From IMG/VR virus record IMGVR_UViG_3300044625_000915, positions 1-23,424 of that record: a DNA stretch of 23,424 nt. One strand, written 5' to 3'. Under the pieces are notes generated by a model. That model had not been told where the DNA came from, ran no database searches, and worked only from the letters and a program-made list of their open reading frames with translations. The translations under genes were made by a program, and so were the position numbers. Below, one piece after another: positions 12,136 to 19,690 of this stretch (position 1 is the stretch's first letter; every line of letters starts with the position of its first letter). Origin of the DNA: a virus.

Positions 12136-12616
12136 ACCTGAAGATAAATTTACGGAATGTCCATAATACCGACAAAATCACCACAATCCATAAAATCACC
12201 AACCTTTCACGGGCCAGCCGTTTCATTCGGTCCAATTCCTTCCGCTCCTCCAACATCCCCAAACTCATTTCCATAAAGTCATTGTTGCAAGCCTCCAAAG
12301 CCAATTGGACGGCCTCAATCTTGGCCGTGTTTTCCTTCACAATGGTTTTGGTCTTGACGATGGTTTTGGTGACTGGGACGGTCTTTGTGATGTACACCGT
12401 GTCAATGGTCCGAATGGTGTCGAATATGTATTCCCCCTCATAGGCCGTGTCAATACGGACCGAATACACAATGGAATCCCGTGAAGGGAACCGATCGGCG
12501 CAAATCTTCGCTAATCGGCCCCCTTGGGATAGTTTGGCCTCCGCCTTATGGAATTGCCTTTCAGATGCACAACCTATTGTGCAGAATGCTGACAATATTG
12601 CTATTTGTTTGATCAT
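12125..12616 (-). CDS. Candidate u-spanin: lipoprotein with C-terminal transmembrane segment
   Basis: This 163-residue protein starts MIKQIAILSAFCTIGCASER: a short basic end, a hydrophobic core and a lipobox-like TIGC with C16. Near the C-terminus lies a transmembrane stretch (LVILWIVVILSVLWTF, about 139-154) followed by basic residues. Between them are a threonine/valine-rich beta region (DTVYITKTVPVTKTIVKTK) and a helical, coiled-coil-like region. An outer-membrane lipoprotein end plus an inner-membrane anchor on one chain is the u-spanin layout known from phage T1 gp11, which disrupts or fuses the outer membrane. It lies between the holin candidate and the endolysin. The function is inferred from topology and place. 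An Rz-like protein is the alternative. Confidence 0.6.
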   Translation of the reverse strand: MIKQIAILSAFCTIGCASERQFHKAEAKLSQGGRLAKICADRFPSRDSIVYSVRIDTAYEGEYIFDTIRTIDTVYITKTVPVTKTIVKTKTIVKENTAKIEAVQLALEACNNDFMEMSLGMLEERKELDRMKRLARERLVILWIVVILSVLWTFRKFIFRYAN

Positions 12617-12622
12617 GTGGTT

Positions 12623-12784
12623 TTATTTTCCGGACACATCACCATCCTTGGCAATAATCAGACCGAGGGCAGTCAAGGCGGCAGTAATCTGTCCGGCTTG
12701 CTCACCACTGATCCATCCAAGATACGTACAAAGGGCAATGACCGCTACGGCCACCCCAGCAATTGTTGTTTTCCAACTTTTCAT
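12623..12784 (-). CDS. Holin candidate
   Basis: The 53-residue product has two hydrophobic segments, IAGVAVAVIALCTYLGW (about 8-24) and ITAALTALGLII (about 33-44), joined by a short SGEQAGQ turn and ending with a charged tail (AKDGDVSGK). Small two-helix proteins with this pattern are phage holins, which make lesions in the inner membrane for the endolysin. I chose the ATG at 12784; it overlaps nothing and sits one base after the previous stop, whereas the longer frame (12829) runs into the upstream gene. Confidence 0.7.
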   Translation of the reverse strand: MKSWKTTIAGVAVAVIALCTYLGWISGEQAGQITAALTALGLIIAKDGDVSGK

Positions 12785-12785
12785 A

Positions 12786-13007
12786 TTAATCACGGTTTTG
12801 TTTGTTTTGCAATTCCAATTGGATTTCACTGATTTTGTTGAAGATGGAATCCAATTTTTGACTCACATCTTGGTCCTTTTTTTCAATGTGTTCCAATCGG
12901 ATGTCCAATTCCTTCAATTTGATTGTCATTTGGGTATTAATTTTGACCCACCCATAAAGAATGGCAGCCCCTTGACCAATCAAAAAAATCAGCAATTCCT
13001 GATTCAT
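12786..13007 (-). CDS. Small membrane protein with coiled coil, lysis-cassette partner
   Basis: The 73-residue product has an N-terminal transmembrane stretch (ELLIFLIGQGAAILYGWV, about 4-21) and a long coiled-coil-like helix (IKLKELDIRLEHIEKKDQD, then DSIFNKISEIQLELQN). It resembles in topology the XhlA/antiholin-type accessory proteins beside holins. It overlaps the signal-peptide protein upstream by 4 bases and directly precedes the holin candidate. Role inferred from position. Confidence 0.6.
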   Translation of the reverse strand: MNQELLIFLIGQGAAILYGWVKINTQMTIKLKELDIRLEHIEKKDQDVSQKLDSIFNKISEIQLELQNKQNRD

Positions 13008-13207
13008 TTCGCTTCCAATTGTTTTTTTGCTTCCTGATAAAGTTTTGCCCGTAGCCCTTCCGACTTTTTGGCCGGAAGTTCCCCAAGGCCTTCAAATATC
13101 AAATTGACTTCCTCAACGGAAAGTTCCAACTTGACGGTTTGCGGTTCTGTTTGTGTTGTAAATCCGAACAGACCAAAAATGCTGAGTGTGAGAAGTAGTT
13201 TTTTCAT
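13004..13207 (-). CDS. Small exported protein
   Basis: The 67-residue product begins with a Sec-like signal peptide (MKKLLLTLSIFGLFGFTTQ) and has a mature part of about 48 residues with a VEEVNLIFEGLGELPAKKS block, a pattern I associate with small proteins of Bacteroidetes phages. It lies four bases before the preceding stop and overlaps the coiled-coil membrane protein by 4 bases. It would act in the periplasm. No function is known to me. Confidence 0.65.
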   Translation of the reverse strand: MKKLLLTLSIFGLFGFTTQTEPQTVKLELSVEEVNLIFEGLGELPAKKSEGLRAKLYQEAKKQLEAK

Positions 13208-13210
13208 TGT

Positions 13211-13570
13211 TTATTTTTTTGTTTCAATAAAGGTAAGATTGTATTTGCGTCCAACCAATACGAACGGCCACAAATTGCAAGGGGTGGAATTGTTGCACCA
13301 GTCGGTATATTCCTGACCTTGGATTGTGTAGTTCCCATTGACTGAAACCGCCCCGTTTGACATCAGCAATTCCCAATAAAGAGTTGCAGATGTTTTGAGA
13401 TCGTCTGCAATAACCCGAACCCCCAAATGAGTGGACATCAATGAATCACTAAATTGGGCTTTGATTGGCTGAATTTTGACCGCTGAAATGCTGGTAACGG
13501 TTGTGTCAATGGTTTGGGCATTTACCGACCCAAAGGCCAAGACGAAAAGGAAAATGATTGCTTTTTTCAT
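13211..13570 (-). CDS. Exported hypothetical protein of the fibre region
   Basis: This 119-residue protein has a clear signal peptide (MKKAIIFLFVLAFGSVNAQ, cleavage near A-Q) and a beta-rich mature part with two cysteines (DWCNNSTPCNLWPF) that could form a disulphide. It lies 20 bases after the large fibre-like gene and before the small exported protein. Possible roles are a periplasmic lysis helper or a surface moron gene. Its position beside the adhesin-like protein could mean they act together. Confidence 0.65.
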   Translation of the reverse strand: MKKAIIFLFVLAFGSVNAQTIDTTVTSISAVKIQPIKAQFSDSLMSTHLGVRVIADDLKTSATLYWELLMSNGAVSVNGNYTIQGQEYTDWCNNSTPCNLWPFVLVGRKYNLTFIETKK

Positions 13571-13589
13571 TTGTTTTTATTTAAGGTTA

Positions 13590-16403
13590 TTAATGTACTG
13601 CGACCCAGTTTGTTCCATCATATACGTTCAATTTATTGTTAGTGGTATCGTAAACAACCAACCCAGCGGCTGGGGTTGCGATTGCCACCATTTGAGCATT
13701 GGTCATTCTCGGAGGTAGGAAACCTTTTGTGGTGCTTGACACATCCAACAAAGCAGATGCGTTTGGTGAGGTAGTTCCGATACCTACTGAGCCACCCAAA
13801 GTTATCCGCATTCTTTCGTTTGTAGTTTCTGCGTATGCCGTACTAACCGCACCTGTCAAATTAGTGTGGAAGGTTATACCATCTTGATAGTTTAATCGAA
13901 GATAACTTGCTGGGTCAGCAGTAGATTTTTGAACCTCTGAACTGCTTGCAGTAGAGCGAACACTATTTGCGACAATAGTTGATAGGCTTGCATTTGTTTG
14001 GAATATTGATAGATAACTATCTGTTGCTAATATACCACGTGTTCCCGCTGCAAATTGAAAGAAACTGCTTGTCCTTACTGTACCGTTGACATCAAGCAAA
14101 AACGTCGATTCGGTAGTTGTTCCCAAAAGTAATCGCCCACTATTTGTAAATGTTGCAATATCACCTGCATTTGAATTATACAAACGCAAAGCATTTGAAC
14201 TTGCAGGTATATACAAATCCCATCTTGCATCTGAAACTCCACCTGTTCTATTTAATACTAATGAAGATTCAACATTTGATGTAGCAGTAATTTGTAACCA
14301 TCTACCTGTTTTACTAATTATTGTTGATGTTCCGATAGCAGCGTTTCCACTATTGTTAATATACAACCTCTGATTCCCTTGTCCATCTGCTAATATGATT
14401 GTATTGGAGAGGGAAGAGGAGAGACCTGTGATTCCTTGACCAATCAATACGTTATATGAACCAGTTGTAATACCTGTTGTTGATGAGCCTATTGAAATGT
14501 TTTGTGAACCAGTTGTAAATCCCGGATTTCCACCAAAAATCAAATTTAAAGCCCCAGTTGTAATTGTTTTACCAGCATCAGCTCCGATGGCAATATTGCC
14601 ATAGGATGTCATATTTTGTAATGCTGAAGGACCTATCGCTATCGAATAACCTCCGGTAGTGTTATTCTCTAAAGCATTACTTCCTAATGCTATGTTGTAT
14701 GTTCCAGTCGTTGTTAATCTTGCTGCTCTATATCCAATGGCAACATTCCAATCTCCAGTTACTGCATTTAAAGCAGATTGACCAATTGCAATTCCATTTG
14801 TAGAACGAGTACCAAATGTTGCTCCGTTTATGTTGGCATCTAAGGTAGAACGGAAAGTGCCTGACACATCAAGACGGTAACCCGCATCGGTTGTACCTAC
14901 TGCAATCCCAACATTACCAGTTGGGAAAACAACCATTTGAACATTGCTATTATTGCCAGTATTAAATTTAATTCTTCCACTTGGGTTATCATTAAGGAAA
15001 AAAATGTCACCTTGTGAATTATATATACCTCCATCATTTGCAGATATTATCTTATACCCACTAAAACCAGTTCCGTATTTGGCTAAAATTACAACCCCAG
15101 TATTATTGAATGCTGAATTATATGCAGCAAATCCTGATTGAGCATTTGTACCAGAATTATCATTTCTTACTACAACTTGTGTAATAGAATTTTGGTCTTT
15201 TTGAAATTGAGCAAATGCAGATGTTAATGGAGAAATTGTCCCTATCCCAATTTGTGTTCCATTATCAAATATCTGTGAGTTCCCCAATGCAGTAGAACCT
15301 GTCCACTTAGGTACGTAGTTGGTAGTACCCGAACCTCCGACCTTTCCGTTGAATGTAGTCCAATCTGCCGAACTCAAAGCACCCCGATTTGAACCTGATG
15401 CAGTTGGTAGGTTGAAAGTATGGGTTGCCGTTGAACTTGAAATGGCAAAGTCCGTCCCACTTGTCCCCGTTGCAAAATACTGGGTTGGGGCAGTCAGTCC
15501 GTTCAATGACCCAATACCCGTTGTGAATGTTGTGTGAACCTCACCAATATAGCCATTTTGGGTGTATAGTGTCACCGTTTTGCCGTTCGTGTTTGTGATA
15601 TAAAACTGAATGATGATTCGGTCAGTCACCGCCAATGTTGTGGTCGGAATTGAAACCCCCCAAGTGTAAAGGTCAATGACGTTTCCGTTTGTGATTTCTT
15701 CAATTGGTGATGTTGCAATGGTTGTGATTGATGTTCCGTCCCATTTTTCAACCTCAATCCAAATTTGAGCATGGTTTGAACCACCACCCGTTTCACTTAA
15801 ATAAGCATCAACCGTCCAAACACCAGCCGGAATTTGCAACAATCCGGGCCGGTTGACATCTGTGATAAAATTGGCCAAATTACCAGTTGTTGAACGGGTG
15901 AAATTCGCAGCCGCAGAAGTTACCGCAGTGTCACCCAATTCATACATAGTAAGCCCCGCAAATGTTCCCAAATTGACACCACCATTAAAATAATAAATTT
16001 TACCACCACCACCGCCACCACCGACATTGCCGATGGAATCACGGAAGGCAAATGTGGATGTGCCACCTTTTACATAAAACACCGAATCCGTACCGGTTTG
16101 ACGATACACATTGGAAATCCAAATGCCAGCCGTATCCGTTGGACTTACCCCAGCCCTCAATTTTATCCATTGTGTGCCGGTGTATTGGTAAACCGTTGAA
16201 TCGGTTGTCCGATAAAACAAGGCACCCGGACCAGTGCCGCCACCTACCCGCAAACTTGGGGTTGTGCCGGATGGAATTGTGAATGTCGAATCGAATTTGC
16301 CAGCGATCCATTTGTAACGACCATTGATGTTGGTGTAGTTAAGAAACTGCCCAAACGATTGAAATGAGGCCAACAATAGGACCGCCAATAGGTATTTTTT
16401 CAT
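13590..16403 (-). CDS. Large fibre/adhesin-like protein with Sec signal peptide and YadA-type repeats
   Basis: The 937-residue product begins with a signal-peptide-like segment (MKKYLLAVLLLASFQSFGQ). A glycine run (about seven glycines, near residue 130) separates the N-terminal part from a beta-rich body. The middle (roughly 540-700) has many AIG/SIG...N-type repeats (e.g. NVAIGYRAA, NIALGSNAL, SIAIGPSAL, NIAIGADAG) as in the head of YadA-like trimeric adhesins. The end reads LLDVSSTTKGFLPPRMTNAQ and finishes LNVYDGTNWVAVH, seen in Bacteroidetes surface proteins and phage fibres. Its place after the tail tip genes suggests receptor binding. The signal peptide is odd for a virion part, which normally assembles in the cytoplasm, so an exported adhesin is the alternative. 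The middle of the gene is AT-richer than its ends. Confidence 0.65.
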   Translation of the reverse strand: MKKYLLAVLLLASFQSFGQFLNYTNINGRYKWIAGKFDSTFTIPSGTTPSLRVGGGTGPGALFYRTTDSTVYQYTGTQWIKLRAGVSPTDTAGIWISNVYRQTGTDSVFYVKGGTSTFAFRDSIGNVGGGGGGGKIYYFNGGVNLGTFAGLTMYELGDTAVTSAAANFTRSTTGNLANFITDVNRPGLLQIPAGVWTVDAYLSETGGGSNHAQIWIEVEKWDGTSITTIATSPIEEITNGNVIDLYTWGVSIPTTTLAVTDRIIIQFYITNTNGKTVTLYTQNGYIGEVHTTFTTGIGSLNGLTAPTQYFATGTSGTDFAISSSTATHTFNLPTASGSNRGALSSADWTTFNGKVGGSGTTNYVPKWTGSTALGNSQIFDNGTQIGIGTISPLTSAFAQFQKDQNSITQVVVRNDNSGTNAQSGFAAYNSAFNNTGVVILAKYGTGFSGYKIISANDGGIYNSQGDIFFLNDNPSGRIKFNTGNNSNVQMVVFPTGNVGIAVGTTDAGYRLDVSGTFRSTLDANINGATFGTRSTNGIAIGQSALNAVTGDWNVAIGYRAARLTTTGTYNIALGSNALENNTTGGYSIAIGPSALQNMTSYGNIAIGADAGKTITTGALNLIFGGNPGFTTGSQNISIGSSTTGITTGSYNVLIGQGITGLSSSLSNTIILADGQGNQRLYINNSGNAAIGTSTIISKTGRWLQITATSNVESSLVLNRTGGVSDARWDLYIPASSNALRLYNSNAGDIATFTNSGRLLLGTTTESTFLLDVNGTVRTSSFFQFAAGTRGILATDSYLSIFQTNASLSTIVANSVRSTASSSEVQKSTADPASYLRLNYQDGITFHTNLTGAVSTAYAETTNERMRITLGGSVGIGTTSPNASALLDVSSTTKGFLPPRMTNAQMVAIATPAAGLVVYDTTNNKLNVYDGTNWVAVH

Positions 16404-16645
16404 ATATCTCCGATTATTATTTGTATTGTTTCACCCGGATTGAAGTTACTGGCAAATTTGAGATACCCAAAGGCATCGGAATATTGAACCTGACGGCTCC
16501 CAATTGCATAAAACGGGTCATTTGACATGACCACATCATATTCCAAACCCTCCCTTGAACAAAACAACAAATTCACATAGGCAATCTCCGAATCATAAAG
16601 AAACGGCTGACCGGGGGTTGTATTGTAAACGAAACTTTGTGTCAT
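16400..16645 (-). CDS. Small tail protein sharing a domain with the upstream tail protein
   Basis: The 81-residue product starts at the ATG overlapping the upstream stop as TAATG (16645). Its C-terminal 55 or so residues (from NLLFCSREGLEYDVVMSND to FNPGETIQIIIGDI) resemble the C-terminus of the upstream protein (TVLAVAREGTVYD to FNPGETVWVMWKD), with shared REG-x-x-YD and FNPGET blocks. It would be a small tail-tip or receptor-binding module. It overlaps the start of the fibre gene by ATGA. The assignment rests on this similarity and on gene order. Confidence 0.6.
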   Translation of the reverse strand: MTQSFVYNTTPGQPFLYDSEIAYVNLLFCSREGLEYDVVMSNDPFYAIGSRQVQYSDAFGYLKFASNFNPGETIQIIIGDI

Positions 16646-17352
16646 TAGTCTTTCCACATTACCCAGACTGTTTCACCGGGGTTGAAAGGTATATTTGAAT
16701 CAAATGTCACCGATCCGGCACCGCTATTGACACGGGCCAAACGATTGGTTGCAGTACCCGAAAAAATTGGATCGTAAACCGTACCCTCACGGGCCACTGC
16801 CAACACCGTTTTGCCAATAATTGACTTTGAATTGACAGATGACCCACTGATTGAATTGGCACCGGCCGTTGTGTTCCAATAGTCGCTATCAACATTCTCG
16901 TCATCCGGACCACTGGACGGGCTGGCATCAATTGTGAATGCGCCCGTTCCGACTATGTTCACGGATGCTTGGGCAAACCCATTGACATCCCCAGTCAACG
17001 GCAATGATTCAACAAGGGCAAAACCCTCAATGGTTTTCACATCCCCGTCCAAATTGGTGAACTCAAATTGCCATTCCCTTTCACTTCTACGCACCCCATC
17101 CTGTAACAAATAAAACGGAGAATATCGGTTGGCCGTGTTATCAGTTACGATAACCCCAGCCGCAGAACCTGACCAATCTGACCGCCGCACCCTACGTTTT
17201 GGGAAAAGGCCGTCATTGACCCCAGTCCGCAAAATTATCTCATTTGAGAAGTCAAACGAACAAGATTTGGCACAAAACACCGGGAACCAACTGGCCCCGA
17301 CCTTTATGCTGGCAATCATTTGTCTGCCGTTTACCGCTTTATTATCTGTCAT
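16645..17352 (-). CDS. Tail protein with tail-tube-like N-terminus and FNPGET C-terminal domain
   Basis: This 235-residue protein opens with MTDNKAVNGRQMIASIKVGA and SWFPVFCAKSCSFDFSNEII, similar in style to TP901-1-type tail-tube proteins. A variable middle with an SSGPDDE linker follows, then the C-terminal FNPGET domain shared with the next gene. I chose the ATG at 17352 rather than the longer frame from 17415, because the longer frame is mostly read inside the upstream gene. It overlaps that gene by 11 bases. Likely role: distal tail or tail-tip part with a receptor-side domain. The family was not confirmed. Confidence 0.6.
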   Translation of the reverse strand: MTDNKAVNGRQMIASIKVGASWFPVFCAKSCSFDFSNEIILRTGVNDGLFPKRRVRRSDWSGSAAGVIVTDNTANRYSPFYLLQDGVRRSEREWQFEFTNLDGDVKTIEGFALVESLPLTGDVNGFAQASVNIVGTGAFTIDASPSSGPDDENVDSDYWNTTAGANSISGSSVNSKSIIGKTVLAVAREGTVYDPIFSGTATNRLARVNSGAGSVTFDSNIPFNPGETVWVMWKD

Positions 17353-19690
17353 TTTGCAAGAATTTGAACGAATGCCCGGTGTAGACTTTCGGGATTGTTG
17401 AATCGTAAACCTCAATTAAATACAACCCCCACTCACAAAGGTCATAGTTTTGATCCATGTGCAACAATTTAAACTTTTTGTTGTTGGTCGCTGGGTGGGC
17501 ATCCATAATGAAAAATGAGTGCATCAAATCGGGTATGTCAATCCTGTCCTCGCCGTCTTTGACATAGGTGTCCAATCCGTCAATTGTCCCCTCAAAGGCC
17601 GTAAAAACCCGGTTAAATTGGTTCCAAACGGCTTCATTTTGTATCTGTCCGTATGGCTTTACAAATGTCGGATCGGGAGGGCCGGATGGGAACACCGCCC
17701 CATTGTAAAACCCTTCAGTCAGTCCGAAAAGGTTTTTTGAAATGGTGCAACTGACAATCTCATTTGTAAATGTACCCGACACGGTAATCAAGCTATTGTT
17801 TGACAATGGGTTGTAGTAATTGGCAACAATCTTTGTTGTGATGTTGTTGCTAACCGTCCCGGTAATCACAATGTCAGTGCCAACATTGAAATTCACCAAT
17901 TGGTTGCCCGAAATGACCATTTGGTTGCCATCATTGAATTGAACCGACCCCGTATAGATTACGGATGTCCCGGTCACCTTTTGCAATGCCCCTTTGTACA
18001 CACGGGCTGGGGAATCTGAAATATAAACATTTTCCTCTCGGCTTGCCTTATAGTCACCCGACTGCTCAACTTGGTGTTCCTGTCCAGTGTATTGCCGATA
18101 GGACCCATTTACCCATGGGATGTATTCAAATTGCACATTGCTGAAATATGTGTCACGGGTATTCCCGTAAAGACTTGACCGATACAACAAAATGCGGATT
18201 TCACCGCTGACGGGAATTTCAGCCGACTCGCCGTTATACAACCCAATGGCCTCAGTTAAATCATTTACAACATCCCCCTCAATGGCAAAATATTTTTGGT
18301 TTGTTCTGAATGTTGAAGTGCATTGAACCCATGCACGTTGCGGATCAACTGATGTTCCCGAATCGTGTGTCCAAAATGTTCCATTTGATCCGTATAAACG
18401 GACTTGAACGTGAAGGTCAATAAATGACCCGGACCCAGTTACATCAGAACTCAACCGCCGTTCCAAACTCAATTCAAATTTGTCCTTGGCTTGTACTGGA
18501 ATTGGTTCCGACATTACAAATGTAAATCGGCTCGCATTGTCATCTAAATTCAACGAATGTGCAAACTGGTTGCCAAATTCGTCAAATAGTTTCTTTATGT
18601 ATATGCCTGTATCTTGGTAATCGTCTGAACTGGTGTTTGACCAAAGAGGGTCCCAACATTGTACTTCATAACTCTTTGCCGTGTAGGTTTTGCCGTCAAT
18701 TGTTTCGTCAGGCAAATCTGCAATGAAGTCACCTCGATTAAAATCAATATTGCATGGCAACTCTTCCGGCAATTCAAAATTGAAAATGTGTTTGACAAAT
18801 TTGTACGGCCTTTGCAAACTCATGCTTGCATCGTCATTCATGAAACCCATTTGATAAAGGGCCATGTTTGAACCAATCAATTTGTCATAGGCAACAATGG
18901 GCAACTGGCTTTGTATCTGACCAGCGGAATTGAATCGGACTTGGATGCTATCCTGTGCGTCAAATTCGTCAATGGCACGGATATACCATTCATTTTTTTG
19001 CTGACTCAACTCACAATATTCGCCCAATATCCTTTCAAGGACCGTAAAACAATCTTGATATTCCTGTATGCTTGTCGCAAAGGTTTGTGCATCCACATAA
19101 ATTGTGTGATACATATGCCCCAAATAGCTGGCAACTTGGGTTGATTCTCGGACATTCATTTCGGCAATTAGCGACTTTTCCAACCCGGTTTTGCGTAAAC
19201 ATCCGGCAATGTAATCAGCCAACCGATTTGGGCCTTTGAATGTGTTGCCATTGTAATCAGTTAGCGGCACATCCTTCAAAAACCCAAGGCCATCGGTAGC
19301 CGTCAAAACCAATACATTCGGATCAGGCTGAAAATCCTGACGCAAATCACTAATTGACAACCAACCCTCAAACACATCCAAGTCGCTCGAATCCATACGG
19401 ATTTGGACTTTGTATTGATTGTCACCACCACCCCCAAATGTCATAATATTAATGTTTGGGGATGTATGCAACCGCAATTCGCAAGCCTTCGACCGGATGG
19501 GTGTAAACTTGTCCTCATTGTTGTCAATCACCCGGATTGTGACCGGGTTGTCAGCCAATTCAATTTCAATTTCCTGATCGGATGTATCAGTGACATCAAT
19601 GATTTTGACAATCACCTCTTGTCCAAAGTCGGAGTTGTCAGAATATAGAACCTGACTATTCGTAAACCTTCCAATGTATACTTTAGGCAT
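17342..19690 (-). CDS. Tail tip/baseplate hub-like protein
   Basis: The 782-residue product lies directly after the tape measure gene (8-base overlap), where tail tip or hub proteins are encoded. Its N-terminal third has hub-like beta sequence (ELRLHTSPNINIMTFGGGGD, then FEGWLSISDLRQDFQ and NVLVLTATDGLGFLKD). The centre is long and mostly beta (DRFTFVMSEPIPVQAKDKFE-like stretches), and the end is helical and aromatic (LMHSFFIMDAHPATNNKKF). No peptidase or lysozyme domain was recognised. It would join the tail tube to the fibres. Its exact family is unknown. Confidence 0.7.
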   Translation of the reverse strand: MPKVYIGRFTNSQVLYSDNSDFGQEVIVKIIDVTDTSDQEIEIELADNPVTIRVIDNNEDKFTPIRSKACELRLHTSPNINIMTFGGGGDNQYKVQIRMDSSDLDVFEGWLSISDLRQDFQPDPNVLVLTATDGLGFLKDVPLTDYNGNTFKGPNRLADYIAGCLRKTGLEKSLIAEMNVRESTQVASYLGHMYHTIYVDAQTFATSIQEYQDCFTVLERILGEYCELSQQKNEWYIRAIDEFDAQDSIQVRFNSAGQIQSQLPIVAYDKLIGSNMALYQMGFMNDDASMSLQRPYKFVKHIFNFELPEELPCNIDFNRGDFIADLPDETIDGKTYTAKSYEVQCWDPLWSNTSSDDYQDTGIYIKKLFDEFGNQFAHSLNLDDNASRFTFVMSEPIPVQAKDKFELSLERRLSSDVTGSGSFIDLHVQVRLYGSNGTFWTHDSGTSVDPQRAWVQCTSTFRTNQKYFAIEGDVVNDLTEAIGLYNGESAEIPVSGEIRILLYRSSLYGNTRDTYFSNVQFEYIPWVNGSYRQYTGQEHQVEQSGDYKASREENVYISDSPARVYKGALQKVTGTSVIYTGSVQFNDGNQMVISGNQLVNFNVGTDIVITGTVSNNITTKIVANYYNPLSNNSLITVSGTFTNEIVSCTISKNLFGLTEGFYNGAVFPSGPPDPTFVKPYGQIQNEAVWNQFNRVFTAFEGTIDGLDTYVKDGEDRIDIPDLMHSFFIMDAHPATNNKKFKLLHMDQNYDLCEWGLYLIEVYDSTIPKVYTGHSFKFLQNDR

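Noticed and set aside
13699-15141. Plus-strand ORFs inside the fibre-like gene
   Set aside because: Antisense shadows of the repetitive beta-rich gene, with no promoter or plausible fold.
16006-16027. ACC/GCC triplet run as a phase-variable repeat
   Set aside because: It is a short triplet run coding for glycines; slippage would keep the frame, so no on/off switching is expected.
13590-16403. Diversity-generating retroelement acting on the fibre-like gene
   Set aside because: No reverse transcriptase gene and no second copy of a variable repeat were seen.
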